From positions 248,001-312,000 of the forward strand of contig NZ_JBGGWA010000007.1 in assembly GCF_041321145.1 (NCBI RefSeq): a stretch of 64,000 nt of DNA, given 5' to 3'. The notes beneath the pieces are model-generated. The model saw nothing but the letters and a program-made list of their open reading frames with translations, made no database searches and was not told the DNA's origin. Position 1 is the stretch's first letter, and each line of letters begins with the position of its first letter. The position numbers were made by a program, and so were the translations under genes. The DNA is from Paraburkholderia sp041321145 (GTDB taxonomy: Bacteria > Pseudomonadota > Gammaproteobacteria > Burkholderiales > Burkholderiaceae). Shown here piece by piece: positions 52,699 to 61,998 of this stretch.

Positions 52699-53775
52699 AT
52701 GACCTGCTTTCTAGACGTACCCGCAACCTATCGCCTCGTCGCGGACATCGGCGTTCCGCGCTTCCTGACGGAACTCGCCGACACGATTCGCGCCGATTAT
52801 CTTCGGTGGCAGGAATTCGACAAATCGCCGCGCGTCGCCTGTCATTCGAACGTCGGCGTCATTGAGTTGATGCCGGTCGCGGATTCAAACCTGTTCGCTT
52901 TCAAGTACGTGAACGGCCACCCCGTCAATGCAGAACGCGGCATCCATACCGTGATGGCATTTGGCGCGTTGGCGGACGTCGCCACGGGCTACCCGACTTT
53001 CCTGTCCGAGCTTACCTTGACCACCGCGTTGCGCACCGCCGCCACGTCGGCGATGGTGGCGAAAGTGCTCGCACGGTCCGACTCTCGCACGATGGCTTTG
53101 ATCGGCAACGGGGCGCAGAGCGAATTCCAGGCGATCGCCTTTCGCACCCTGCTCGGCATCGAAGAGATCCGCGTGTTCGACGTGGATCCTCGCGCAACCG
53201 ATAAGCTGACGTCGAATCTCTCGGGGTACCCGCAGTTGCGAGTTGTGCGCGCAAGCTCGACGGCCGACGCCGTGCGTGGGTCCGACATTGTCACAACCGT
53301 CACGGCCGACAAGGCGTACGCGACGATCATCACGCCCGACATGATCGAGCCGGGCATGCACCTCAATGCAGTCGGAGGCGACTGCCCAGGAAAGACAGAA
53401 CTGCACGCTGACGTGCTGCGCATGGCAAGCGTGTTTGTGGAATTTGAGCCGCAGACCCGTATCGAAGGGGACATCCAGCAACTGCCGGGCGACTTCCCGG
53501 TAGTCGAATTCTGGCGCGTGCTGCGGGGCGAAGCAGCTGGCCGCGAGCACTCCGATCAGGTCACGGTGTTCGACTCGGTGGGCTTCGCGCTCGAAGACTA
53601 TTCTGCGCTCCGCTATCTGCACAGTCTCGCACTGGCCCGGAAAGTCGGAACACAGGTCGCGCTGATCCCGCCTTCTGTCGATCCCAAGAACCTGTTCGAC
53701 ACGTTGGCCAGGTCGCGCGAGCAAGCGGACAATTCAATTGTGTTCGATAGCGAGGCCATGGCACTGGGTCGATAA
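52699..53775 (+). CDS. Ornithine cyclodeaminase
   Basis: 358 residues, family length. NAD-binding motif ALIGNGAQSEFQAIAF, upstream GYPTFLSELTLTTALRTAATSAMVAK in parts, and the substrate Asp in LNAVGGDCPGKTEL. It turns L-ornithine into L-proline and ammonia using bound NAD. GGGAG precedes the ATG. The following CtlX-like gene would feed it ornithine. Confidence 0.9.
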   Translation: MTCFLDVPATYRLVADIGVPRFLTELADTIRADYLRWQEFDKSPRVACHSNVGVIELMPVADSNLFAFKYVNGHPVNAERGIHTVMAFGALADVATGYPTFLSELTLTTALRTAATSAMVAKVLARSDSRTMALIGNGAQSEFQAIAFRTLLGIEEIRVFDVDPRATDKLTSNLSGYPQLRVVRASSTADAVRGSDIVTTVTADKAYATIITPDMIEPGMHLNAVGGDCPGKTELHADVLRMASVFVEFEPQTRIEGDIQQLPGDFPVVEFWRVLRGEAAGREHSDQVTVFDSVGFALEDYSALRYLHSLALARKVGTQVALIPPSVDPKNLFDTLARSREQADNSIVFDSEAMALGR

Positions 53776-53833
53776 GAAGCGTCGTCGAAACTCGAAACGA
53801 CATCCACAACATACTCGCTCTGCCCTCACCTAC

Positions 53834-54763
53834 ATGAGCACTATTTCGATTCAGGCGCCCAGCGCTGTCGTCGTGATCCGACCGCACCGTTTTTACCCCA
53901 ATCCAGAAACGGCGGCTGACAATACTTTTCAGCACGCCGGCCACCAGCAGAACCCTACGGCACTTGCCGCCGCCGCGCGCAACGAAGTCACGGAGGCGGC
54001 GGCCGTTCTGGAGCGCGCCGGAGTCCGCACACACGTGTTCGACGATCACGGAGAAAACCAGCCCCCCGACTCCGTGTTTCCGAATAACTGGTTTTCAACC
54101 CATGCCGGCGGTCATATCGCGCTCTATCCGATGCACTGCACGAACCGCCGGCGCGAGCGACGTGCCGATGTCGTCGAGATGCTCAAGGCGGAATATCGTG
54201 TTCAGGACGTGATTGATTACTCAGGACTTGAATACGACGGGGTTTTCCTTGAAGGCACCGGTGCGATGGTGCTGGATCACGTCGCACGGGTGGCCTACAC
54301 GGCACGTTCGAGGCGCGCGGACCCCGTTGCCCTGGAACGCTTCTGTACGCATTTCAACTTCGAGCCCATGTGTTTCGACACCGCTGATCGCTCCGGTCGT
54401 GCCGTGTACCACACCAACGTCATGATGAGCATCGGCACCGAGTTTGCGCTGGTAGGATTTGACTTGATTGCTGATGCGTCGCGTCGCAAGGACATTCAGC
54501 AACGACTGCTGGAAAGTGGACGGACCGTGATCGCGCTCGATCACGAACAGATCGATAGCTTTGCCGGCAACGCGCTCGAACTGACGGCAACCGGTGGTCG
54601 TCTGCTTGCGTTGTCCGAACGCGCGGCTGAAAGTCTGAGACCACAACAACGCGCACAGATTGAGCGATCCGCGCGGCTACTGCCGCTTCGTGTGCCCACC
54701 ATTGAAATGGCCGGCGGTTCCGTGCGCTGCATGCTCGCCGGCATCCATCTCGCGCGACGCTAA
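53834..54763 (+). CDS. ctlX: CtlX-type guanidino/ureido hydrolase (arginine deiminase superfamily)
   Basis: 309 residues. Pentein-fold landmarks: VVVIRPHRFYPNPETAADNTFQ, PDSVFPNNWFSTH, VFLEGTGAMVLD, VYHTNVMMSIG (catalytic His) and near the end GGSVRCMLAGIH with the nucleophilic Cys. CtlX members hydrolyse citrulline to ornithine, CO2 and ammonia; relatives deiminate arginine. Pairing with ornithine cyclodeaminase supports a citrulline or arginine to proline route. It starts 58 bases after that gene; no clear ribosome site is seen. Confidence 0.85.
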   Translation: MSTISIQAPSAVVVIRPHRFYPNPETAADNTFQHAGHQQNPTALAAAARNEVTEAAAVLERAGVRTHVFDDHGENQPPDSVFPNNWFSTHAGGHIALYPMHCTNRRRERRADVVEMLKAEYRVQDVIDYSGLEYDGVFLEGTGAMVLDHVARVAYTARSRRADPVALERFCTHFNFEPMCFDTADRSGRAVYHTNVMMSIGTEFALVGFDLIADASRRKDIQQRLLESGRTVIALDHEQIDSFAGNALELTATGGRLLALSERAAESLRPQQRAQIERSARLLPLRVPTIEMAGGSVRCMLAGIHLARR

Positions 54764-54810
54764 CGCCTGTGAGCGACCCGCCTCAAATACAGCGCTAATC
54801 CAGTGATGAA

Positions 54811-54844
54811 CGCGAGCGGCACCGCAACCGGGACGCCGCTCGCG
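54811..54844. terminator. Long perfect stem between convergent genes
   Basis: CGCGAGCGGC (54811-54820) and GCCGCTCGCG (54835-54844) form a ten-pair perfect stem with a 14-base loop, placed between the convergent ctlX and porin genes. No T-run follows on either side, so it may act as a transcript-end or stability element rather than a classic intrinsic terminator. Confidence 0.4.
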
Positions 54845-54863
54845 CCAATGCGCTGAAAATGCC

Positions 54864-56012
54864 TTAGAACGAATGCCTCATCCCGATGCGCACGTCGCTT
54901 TGTGTGTTTGATGTCGACGGTGCGAAGCTGTAGCCTATCACCGCATTCACCCCATTTGATGCGCGCAGATAATCGCCGGAAATATACAGGTCGGTACGTT
55001 TGGACAGCAGGTAGTGCAGTCCGAGCGATCCCTGGTTCCAGTGATTGCCTTCGAAGCTCGTGTGCTGATAGCCGCCATACAGCAACAGCGCAGGCGTGAA
55101 GTTGTACGACGCGCCCGCTTCATAAACCTGCATATGCGAGCTCTGCCCGAAGCCCTTGATCGTCGTGTAGGTGAAATCGCCGGAGAGCATCAGGTTGCCG
55201 ATCGTGTAGGCCGCGCCAACCGCAAACGCGCCTTGCTTATCCACCGGGAACGACGACGCGCTATACAGATCGGTCACCACGCCGGTGGCCGGGTTGACGG
55301 AAACAGTCGGCTGGCCGAGGAAGCTGCGTGTGCCGATCATTGCATACGGGTCGAAGGCGTAGATGCCGTACGGATTGTTCAACTGCGTATACGCCGCGCC
55401 CATATTGAACGGACCGTGGTCGTAATGCGCGCCCACGCTCCATGCACTCTTCTGATGGAAGTCGCCGGCGGTGTTGCCAAACGAGTACATGCCGCCGAAG
55501 GTGAAGCCTGCAAAATCGCTCGACAGGAATTTCACCGAGTTCGGCAGGCGGTCGCCATTCATACGGTCGAAATCGCCTTGGTGAATCGCGTAGCCGCTCG
55601 CCCATGCGGAGATGTTGTACAGATAGACGAATTCCTCGGTCATATCGAGTTGGTTGCCGAGCGAGAAAGTCCCCCATGCGTTTTTGATGCCGACATAAGC
55701 CTGTCGTCCGAATTCAGCACCGCCGAATCCCAATTGCCCGTTGCCCAAATGAAAACCCGATTCAAGCACGAAGACGGCTTGCAAGCCGCCTCCGAGATCT
55801 TCCACACCTTTGAAGCCGATCCGGTTGCCGTACGAAATGCCGTCGTCGAATTTGAACTGATGTGCACCGCCGGCATTGTTCACATAGGTGATGCCGGCGT
55901 CCAGAATCCCGTACAGGGTGACGCTGCTTTGCGCATAGGCCGCCGTTGGCGCACATATCGCGCCTGCCGCGAGGGCGAGTCCCGAAAGGCTGACGGCATG
56001 TCTCTTCTTCAT
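54864..56012 (-). CDS. Gram-negative trimeric porin (Burkholderia type)
   Basis: 382 residues; signal peptide ends near AAYAQ. Mature part SSVTLYGILDAGITYVNNAGG, FKGVEDLGGGLQAVFVLESGF, FGRQAYVGIKNAWGTFSLGNQ, and the C-terminal MRHSF. General diffusion porin. It is transcribed leftwards as a single gene downstream of the choline-binding gene, with an intergenic gap of about 300 bases, so it probably has its own promoter. Confidence 0.93.
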   Translation of the reverse strand: MKKRHAVSLSGLALAAGAICAPTAAYAQSSVTLYGILDAGITYVNNAGGAHQFKFDDGISYGNRIGFKGVEDLGGGLQAVFVLESGFHLGNGQLGFGGAEFGRQAYVGIKNAWGTFSLGNQLDMTEEFVYLYNISAWASGYAIHQGDFDRMNGDRLPNSVKFLSSDFAGFTFGGMYSFGNTAGDFHQKSAWSVGAHYDHGPFNMGAAYTQLNNPYGIYAFDPYAMIGTRSFLGQPTVSVNPATGVVTDLYSASSFPVDKQGAFAVGAAYTIGNLMLSGDFTYTTIKGFGQSSHMQVYEAGASYNFTPALLLYGGYQHTSFEGNHWNQGSLGLHYLLSKRTDLYISGDYLRASNGVNAVIGYSFAPSTSNTQSDVRIGMRHSF

Positions 56013-56311
56013 CTAATTCTCCCCTGCTCTTTGCCTGCGTATTTCGTTGGATAAAGCGATCCCTGCCGCGCGCTGTATTCCAACGCGCGGCGCTTCTCGC
56101 ATGACGGGCAGTTCGAAATCGGCTAAGACTGATTGAAACGAATTGAAGCTGGCTAAAGTCGACTATGGCTGATCGAAGCTATCGGCAATGCATACGAAAA
56201 TCTGTCTTGCCTGTATCGACGCATCAAGAATACGGGTCCAGATTTATACGGATTCGACCGGATGCGACATAAATCTGTCGGGTAGCGACCTCGTGGTTAG
56301 GAATGCAGGCG
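56013..56311. other. Porin upstream region with degenerate direct repeats
   Basis: About 300 non-coding bases. Imperfect repeats built on GGCTAA/GGCTGA followed by GA-rich sequence occur at 56121-56137, 56151-56166 and 56168-56178. They could be regulator half-sites for the porin or decayed sequence. No gene is seen. Confidence 0.35.
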
Positions 56312-57265
56312 TTATTTCATCCCGAGTGCGGTTTGCACCGCGTGCAGACCGTTGGCGCCGCTCGCGGTATTCACGCCGTCGAGCCACGTCTTCAGCAATT
56401 CCGGGTGACGCTTGAGCGCTTCCGTGGCTGCCGCATCGACGGCGGTTTTCTTCTCCAGCACCTCGGTGATCACACCGTTTTCCAGATCGACATTGAACGT
56501 GAGTTGCCTGAACAGGCGGCCGACATTCGGGCACTGCTCAGCGTATCCGCTGCGCGCAACCGTATTGACCGTGGCGCCGCCGTAGTTCGGCCCGAAGTAC
56601 TTGTCGCCGCCGTCAAGGTAGCTCAGTTTGAATTTCGTATTCATCAGATGCGGCTCCCACGCGAGGAACACGATCCATTTCTTCTCGCGGACTGCTCGCT
56701 CAACCTGCGTAAGCATGCCGGTCTCGCTCGATTCGACCAGCTTCCAGCTGCCGAGGCCGTACGCCTTGTCATCGACCATCTTCTTGATGTTCTGATTGGC
56801 CGGCGCCCCAGGCTCGATGCCATAGATCTTGCTGTCGAACTTGTCGGCGTTTTTTGCAAGGTCCGCGAACGAATGCACACCGGCAGCCGCCACGTAATCG
56901 GGAACCGCGAGTGTGAACTTCGCATTGCTCAGATTCGAATGCACGACCTCGATCGATTTTTCATCTTCGAGCGGCTTGACGATCGGCGCTTGCGCCGGCA
57001 TCCAGTTGCCGAGAAACACGTCGACCTGCCCTTTCTTCAAGCCCTGATAGGTGATCGGCACCGACAGGTTCGCCACGTTCTGCCGGTAGCCAAGCGCCTT
57101 CAACAGGACACCGGTCATCGCATTGGTCGCGTCGATGTCAGTCCAGCCGGGCCCGGCCATGTTGACCTGCGTACAGGACTGTGGTTCGGCGGCCGCGGCA
57201 AAAGTGGTCGCCGCGCATAGCAGCGCTACGCCGGCTACAGCCTGTTTGAAGAGCTTTTTCATCAT
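56312..57265 (-). CDS. choX: Choline-type ABC periplasmic binding protein
   Basis: 317 residues from the ATG at 57265 (second ATG at 57262), with GGAAG upstream; longer frame rejected. Signal peptide ends near TFAAAAE. OpuAC-type fold with aromatic cage positions: MAGPGWTDIDATNAM, ITYQGLKKGQVDVFLGNWMPA, GIEPGAPANQNIKKM, FLAWEPHLMN and NTVARSGYAEQCP. This pattern is that of ChoX choline receptors. It is 40 bases after choline sulfatase in the same direction, so choline-O-sulfate and choline use are linked. Confidence 0.85.
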   Translation of the reverse strand: MMKKLFKQAVAGVALLCAATTFAAAAEPQSCTQVNMAGPGWTDIDATNAMTGVLLKALGYRQNVANLSVPITYQGLKKGQVDVFLGNWMPAQAPIVKPLEDEKSIEVVHSNLSNAKFTLAVPDYVAAAGVHSFADLAKNADKFDSKIYGIEPGAPANQNIKKMVDDKAYGLGSWKLVESSETGMLTQVERAVREKKWIVFLAWEPHLMNTKFKLSYLDGGDKYFGPNYGGATVNTVARSGYAEQCPNVGRLFRQLTFNVDLENGVITEVLEKKTAVDAAATEALKRHPELLKTWLDGVNTASGANGLHAVQTALGMK

Positions 57266-57305
57266 GTCGGCTTCCTGTGGGTGGGATGAATCGCAAACGG
57301 ACGTA

Positions 57306-58853
57306 TCAACGCGCGACGGCCGGAAAACGCGCCATTGCTTCGAGCGTGTCGAGATCGATGTGATTGCGCATGTAGCGCTGGCTTGCATCGACAAACGGTT
57401 GCCAGTCCCATGACGCGACCGTGCCTTGCGTGGTGGCCTTGAAATGGAAACGGCGGCGGCGCTGACTTTCCAGTACTTCATTGTGCAGTGCCACGAGGTT
57501 CCAGCGCTGTGCGATCTCCTCGCGCAGCGCTACGACCTGTGCTGCATGTTCGGGGTGAGCGGCGAGGTTGTCTCGTTCCAGCGGGTCCGCTTCGACGTCA
57601 TAGAGCTGGTCAGGATCGGCTGGCGTGTGAATGAATTTGAAGCGTCCGCGCCGCAGCATCACGATCGGCGCGATAGCGCCTTCGGCCAGATATTCGCCGA
57701 CCGCTTCGTCGTGGCCGCCTCGGTTGCCTTCATTCCCGAGCAGGTGAGCAAGGAGACTTTGCCCATCGAGTGAATCGGGCCACGCGGCGGGTGCTTCGCC
57801 GCGCGCTATTTCCACGAGCGTGGGCAGCAGATCGAGATGCGAGACCGACTCGCGCACGCGATGCGCGTCGAATTGCTGCGGCGCATGCACGATCAGCGGC
57901 ACACGGCAGCCTCCTTCGAAGAACGTCATCTTGTACCAGAGGCCCCGCTCGCCGAGCATCTCGCCGTGATCGGACGTCACGACGATAACGGTGTCTTTGG
58001 CGAGCCCGGACTGTTCGAGCGCCTCGATGATCGCGCCGAACTGGTCGTCGACGTAAGAGATCGCGCCGTAATAAGCCCGTCGTGCATTGCGAATCTGCTG
58101 GTCGGTCGGCGGTGTGCGGTCGGTTTCGCAGACGTGCCTCAAGCGCCTGGAGTGCGGATCGGCTTCATCGAACGAATCGCGATGCGCGGGCATGTCGATG
58201 TCTTCGTCTGCATACATGTCCCAGTATTTCCGCGGAATCGCGTACGGGTCGTGCGGATGCGTCAGCGAGGCGACCATGCAGAACGGCCGCGCATCCTTGC
58301 CGGCGTGTCGTTCACGCGCGATATCGAAAAGCTTCTGGCGCGTGGTGAACGTGACTTCGTCGTCGAAGTCGAGCTGATTCGTGCGCACGCAGGGACCTGC
58401 GTCGATCACCGAACTCATGTTGTGATACCACGTGGGACGCGTTTCGAAATCGCTCCAGTCAGGCGTCCAGCCGAAATCGGCGGGATAGATATCTGTGGTC
58501 AGCCGCTCTTCGAATCCATGCAACTGGTCGGCGCCGCAGAAATGCATTTTGCCGGACAGGATCGTGCGATACCCTTCGGCGCGGAGATAATGCGCGAACG
58601 TCAGCGTTTGCGATGGAAATTCCGCTGCATTGTCGTAGGCGCCGATCGCGGACGGCAGCTTGCCCGACAAGAAAGAGAAACGCGACGGCGCGCACAGCGG
58701 ACTTGCGCAATACGCCGATTCGAATACCACGCCCTGCTTCGCGAGGCGATCCAGATTGGGGGTTTTCGTCAGACGGTGTCCGTACGCGGCAAGCGCGAAT
58801 GGAGTCATCTGGTCAGCCATCAGGATGAGAATATTCTGTTTCGTTTCAAGCAT
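57306..58853 (-). CDS. betC: Choline-sulfatase
   Basis: 515 residues from the ATG at 58853. The sulfatase signature is LCAPSR with Cys54, the residue converted to formylglycine; other metal and substrate blocks are NILILMADQMTPFAL, LSGKMHFCGADQ, HPHDPYAIP and VTSDHGEMLGERGLWYKM. The C-terminal extension RRRFHFKATTQGTVASWDWQPF is characteristic of choline sulfatases. It hydrolyses choline-O-sulfate to choline and sulfate in the cytoplasm. Divergent from the LysR gene. Confidence 0.92.
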   Translation of the reverse strand: MLETKQNILILMADQMTPFALAAYGHRLTKTPNLDRLAKQGVVFESAYCASPLCAPSRFSFLSGKLPSAIGAYDNAAEFPSQTLTFAHYLRAEGYRTILSGKMHFCGADQLHGFEERLTTDIYPADFGWTPDWSDFETRPTWYHNMSSVIDAGPCVRTNQLDFDDEVTFTTRQKLFDIARERHAGKDARPFCMVASLTHPHDPYAIPRKYWDMYADEDIDMPAHRDSFDEADPHSRRLRHVCETDRTPPTDQQIRNARRAYYGAISYVDDQFGAIIEALEQSGLAKDTVIVVTSDHGEMLGERGLWYKMTFFEGGCRVPLIVHAPQQFDAHRVRESVSHLDLLPTLVEIARGEAPAAWPDSLDGQSLLAHLLGNEGNRGGHDEAVGEYLAEGAIAPIVMLRRGRFKFIHTPADPDQLYDVEADPLERDNLAAHPEHAAQVVALREEIAQRWNLVALHNEVLESQRRRRFHFKATTQGTVASWDWQPFVDASQRYMRNHIDLDTLEAMARFPAVAR

Positions 58854-59005
58854 TGGAGCGCGCCTCGAATAGAATCGCACATGTCGGTGCAGGTATCGTT
58901 GCATGCGGGATAGCTGACGTGCCGGTCCCGCGTTGAGCACCACTATTGCCGTCCAATTCGCCGCTGTGAAGACGGTAAATCGTTATGTGCCTATAAGGGG
59001 GACTT

Positions 59006-59920
59006 ATGTCGAGGCAGGATCGCTTGCCGCCGATGCAGGCGTTGACGATGTTCGAATCCGCCGCGCGCCTGGCGAGCTTCACGGCTGCGGCGCGCGAACT
59101 GGGTTCGACGCAACCGGCGGTCAGCCAGCGCGTCGTGCAACTCGAAGAAGCACTCGGCGCGCCGCTATTCGAGCGCGGCCATCGCGGCGTCACGCTGACG
59201 GAAGACGGCGTACACCTCTTCGAAGCCGTACGTAGCGCGCTCGACACCATTCGCCTCGCCACCGCCCAAATCCGCGCGCGGCGTACGCCGCAAACCCTCA
59301 CGCTCTCCACCGATTTCGGTTTCGCGACCTATTGGCTGATGCCGCGCCTGTCTCAGTTCAAGGCGCTGATGCCGGACGTCGATGTGAAAATCATCACGTC
59401 GCAGAACGTATTCGACCCATCGCACGATCAGGCTGACATTGCGATTGCCTTCGGCGATGAGAACGCGGACTGGACCGCGCGCGGTGCACTCAAGTTATTT
59501 CCCGAGCGCGTGACACCGGTGTGCAGTCCGGCTTTTCTCGCGGCGCATCCGCAGTTGCGTACACCGTCAGACCTGATGACCTTGCCCCTGCTGCATCTCG
59601 AACCCACCCAGCCGGCGCGCTGGCTCTCGTGGGCCGACTGGTTCGGAGCCCACAGTCTGGACGCGCCCGCCGCGCATCGCGGCATCACGTTCAACAGTTT
59701 TACCCTCGTGGCCCACGCGGCGATCATGGGCCAAGGCGTTGCGCTCGGCTGGGCGCCTTTGGTGGACGAGCTCCTCGCCACCGGGCAACTCGTCGAACCG
59801 TTCGATACGCCCGTGGTTACCGAGCGCGGCTATCTACTCGTCACCCAGCGCGCGGCCACGCCAGCGGTCAGCGCATTCCGCCAATGGCTGCTCGGCGAAT
59901 GCGGACTCGACGCCGAATGA
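59006..59920 (+). CDS. LysR-family regulator of choline-sulfate genes
   Basis: 304 residues, GcvA-like subgroup. Helix-turn-helix PPMQALTMFESAARLASFTAAARELGSTQPAVSQ in part, then VVQLEEALGAPLFERGHRGVTLT; effector domain STDFGFATYWLMPRLSQFK. Located divergently from betC with 152 bases between the starts, the arrangement seen for choline-sulfate utilisation regulators. A strong AAGGGGG lies 5 bases before the ATG. Confidence 0.88.
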   Translation: MSRQDRLPPMQALTMFESAARLASFTAAARELGSTQPAVSQRVVQLEEALGAPLFERGHRGVTLTEDGVHLFEAVRSALDTIRLATAQIRARRTPQTLTLSTDFGFATYWLMPRLSQFKALMPDVDVKIITSQNVFDPSHDQADIAIAFGDENADWTARGALKLFPERVTPVCSPAFLAAHPQLRTPSDLMTLPLLHLEPTQPARWLSWADWFGAHSLDAPAAHRGITFNSFTLVAHAAIMGQGVALGWAPLVDELLATGQLVEPFDTPVVTERGYLLVTQRAATPAVSAFRQWLLGECGLDAE

Positions 59921-60046
59921 GCGCCTGACGCTCTCATTCCAGCGCGACGGCGGTTAGCTTCTATCCGCATGTCGCGCTGATTTGCTCTACTGCGATGATG
60001 CATGCCGCGTCCCGCGGCGTTGCCCTATCGCTTAAGTGGAGAGCGC

Positions 60047-60922
60047 ATGTCCGCCGATTCCCGTCCCGATCAACTGGTTCTCACTGTCGCGTGTCCGAGC
60101 GCGGCGGGCCAGGTTGCCGCCGTCGTCGGCTTTCTCGACCGGCATCATTGCTATATCGACGAGTTGACCGTTTTCGACGACGACCTTAGCGAACGCTTCT
60201 TCGTACGTTGCGTGTTTCATGGTGTCGACACCAACGAGACCCTGCGTATAACGGCACTCAAGCGCGAGTTCGAACCGATCGCCGAGCGCTTTCGGATGAC
60301 ATGGGCAATGCACGACGTCGGCAGGCGTCCGAAGGTGCTGATCATGGTGTCGAAACTCGAACACTGTCTCGCCGATCTGCTGTTCCGCTGGCGCATGGGA
60401 GAACTGAAGATGGATATTGTCGGCATCGGCTCGAACCATCGCGATCTCGAACCCCTCGCGCAACAGCACGGCTTGCCGTTCCATCATCTGCCGGTCAGCG
60501 CCGATACGAAGCCGCAACAGGAGGCGCGCCTGCTCGATCTGTTTGAGACGTCGGGCGCTGAATTGATGATCCTGGCGCGCTACATGCAGATTCTCTCCGG
60601 CGAAACGAGCCGTGCGCTCGCGGCCCGCGCGATCAACATCCACCATTCGTTTCTGCCCGGCTTCAAGGGCGCGAAGCCCTATCACCAGGCCCACGCGCGC
60701 GGCGTGAAATTGATCGGTGCAACCGCGCATTTCGTCACGGACGATCTCGACGAAGGTCCGATCATCGAGCAGGTCGTGGAGCGTGTCGATCACTCATATA
60801 GCCCGGACCGGCTGCTTGCCACGGGCCGCGACGTCGAATGCATCACGTTGGCGCGGGCGGTGAAGGCGTTTATCGAGCGGCGGGTGTTCATCAACGGTGA
60901 CCGCACTGTGGTCCTGCAATAA
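60047..60922 (+). CDS. purU: Formyltetrahydrofolate deformylase
   Basis: 291 residues from the ATG at 60047 (GTGGAGAG upstream). N-terminal ACT domain (about 8-90), then the formyl-transferase fold: VLIMVSKLEHCLADLLFRWR, ARYMQILS, and the active site INIHHSFLPGFKGAKPYHQA with His and the later ATAHFVTDDLDEGPII Asp. It releases formate from 10-formyl-THF. Next to betaine-demethylation genes it removes one-carbon units made from the methyl groups, as in other betaine clusters. Confidence 0.93.
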   Translation: MSADSRPDQLVLTVACPSAAGQVAAVVGFLDRHHCYIDELTVFDDDLSERFFVRCVFHGVDTNETLRITALKREFEPIAERFRMTWAMHDVGRRPKVLIMVSKLEHCLADLLFRWRMGELKMDIVGIGSNHRDLEPLAQQHGLPFHHLPVSADTKPQQEARLLDLFETSGAELMILARYMQILSGETSRALAARAINIHHSFLPGFKGAKPYHQAHARGVKLIGATAHFVTDDLDEGPIIEQVVERVDHSYSPDRLLATGRDVECITLARAVKAFIERRVFINGDRTVVLQ

Positions 60923-60924
60923 AA

Positions 60925-60950
60925 AAACGCCGCTTGAAAGCGGCGTTTCC
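60925..60950 (+). terminator. Intrinsic terminator after purU (bidirectional)
   Basis: AACGCCGCTT pairs with AAGCGGCGTT over ten bases with a tiny loop; it is followed by TTTCCTT on the plus strand and by an A/T run (TTTTTTATT) on the minus strand. It lies 3 bases after the purU stop and can serve both converging genes. Confidence 0.75.
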
Positions 60951-60952
60951 TT

Positions 60953-60982
60953 AAGAAAGTTGCCGCAATAAAACGCGGCAAC
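60953..60982 (-). terminator. Intrinsic terminator for the betaine-binding gene
   Basis: GTTGCCGC (60959-60966) and GCGGCAAC (60975-60982) form an eight-pair stem with an 8-base loop; on the minus strand it is followed by TTTCTTAA. It lies about 20 bases beyond the stop of the leftward binding-protein gene and just before the purU terminator. Confidence 0.7.
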
Positions 60983-61003
60983 GCATTCACACGAAGTACT
61001 CCG

Positions 61004-61861
61004 TCACTTCACCCAGCTATCCACCCGATCGCCATGCGCGCTAATCCACGCATCGGCAGCGGCAGTCGGCTTCTCGCCGTTTTGCGTGGCCAGCATCACA
61101 CTGTCGATCTCGCCCGGCTTCCATTGGAACTTCTTGAGGAACGCAACCACCGGCGGCGCCTTCTTCTCCAGTTCAGGATTCACGACGCTATCCACGTGCT
61201 CCGCATCGCCGAACACTTTCTTCGGGTCATCGAGGAATTTGAGCTTGTACTTCGCGAACATCCAGTGCGGCTTCCAGCCGGTCACGATGATCGGCTTGCT
61301 AGCGGCTTCCGAGCGCGCCAGTTCCGCCGTCATCGCACTGCCCGAGCTCGGCATCAACGTGTAGTCGAGCCCGTATGCCTTGATCGCTTCGCTGGTTTTT
61401 TGCATCACACCCGCGCCGGCGTCGATACCGACAATGCGTGAGCCGAACTCGGTCTTTTTCGCTTCCAGATCGCCGACGCTCTTCACGTCCGCACTGTCCG
61501 GCACGATCAAACCGATCTTCGCGTCATTGAAGTTCGGACCCAGGTCGACGACCTTATCCTTGAAGTTGTTCCAGTAAGCGCCGTGCGTGACCGGCAGCCA
61601 CGCGGACAGCGTCGCGTCGAGATCGCCACGCGCCACGCCTTGCCACATCACACCGGCCGCGACCGGCACGAGTTGCACCTGATAGCCGAGGCGCTTTTCG
61701 ATCACGCGCGCGGCTACGTTCGACGTTGCGACGCTGTCGTCCCAACCTTCCACGTAGCCGATCTTGATAGTCGGCTTGGTATCGGCCGACACACCTACGC
61801 TGCTTGCCGCCAGCGCCGCGCTCAAGGCGCTCAGCACAAGTATCTTTTTGATCAGTCTCAT
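61004..61861 (-). CDS. Glycine betaine/proline ABC periplasmic binding protein
   Basis: 285 residues; signal peptide ends near SSVGVSA. OpuAC/ProX-like pattern: IKIGYVEGWDDSVATSNVAARVIEKRLGY in parts, VARGDLDATLSAWLPVTHG, IVGIDAGAGVMQKTSEAIKAYGL and VTGWKPHWMFAKYKLKFLDDPK. Tryptophans placed to cage a quaternary amine are visible. No membrane subunits are adjacent. It lies upstream of the gbcAB pair's end, in the same leftward direction, and probably supplies glycine betaine to them. Confidence 0.88.
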   Translation of the reverse strand: MRLIKKILVLSALSAALAASSVGVSADTKPTIKIGYVEGWDDSVATSNVAARVIEKRLGYQVQLVPVAAGVMWQGVARGDLDATLSAWLPVTHGAYWNNFKDKVVDLGPNFNDAKIGLIVPDSADVKSVGDLEAKKTEFGSRIVGIDAGAGVMQKTSEAIKAYGLDYTLMPSSGSAMTAELARSEAASKPIIVTGWKPHWMFAKYKLKFLDDPKKVFGDAEHVDSVVNPELEKKAPPVVAFLKKFQWKPGEIDSVMLATQNGEKPTAAADAWISAHGDRVDSWVK

Positions 61862-61998
61862 CGCCGTTCTCCCGTTCGCCGTTCAAACTACCCATTGAGC
61901 ATTTAGAATCGCTAACCAGAATTGCCGGGTAACGTTGTTTTACGACATGCAGTTGTCCGCATGCGACCTCACCCGCCGGCGCGGGCCCAGTTCTTGTC

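Noticed and set aside
41820..53775. Reading the MocR, dehydratase, M20, Lrp and ornithine-cyclodeaminase genes as an ectoine-degradation (eut/doe) cluster
   Set aside because: The gene types are similar, but the M24-type ectoine hydrolase and the DoeB/EutE-type deacetylase are absent and an insertion sequence and YbjQ separate the two halves.
54764..54863. Minus-strand open tail (RIGASGVPVAVPLAF...) between ctlX and the porin, possibly a gene remnant
   Set aside because: Only about 30 codons with no start and no family I can name; the long perfect stem explains the sequence equally well.
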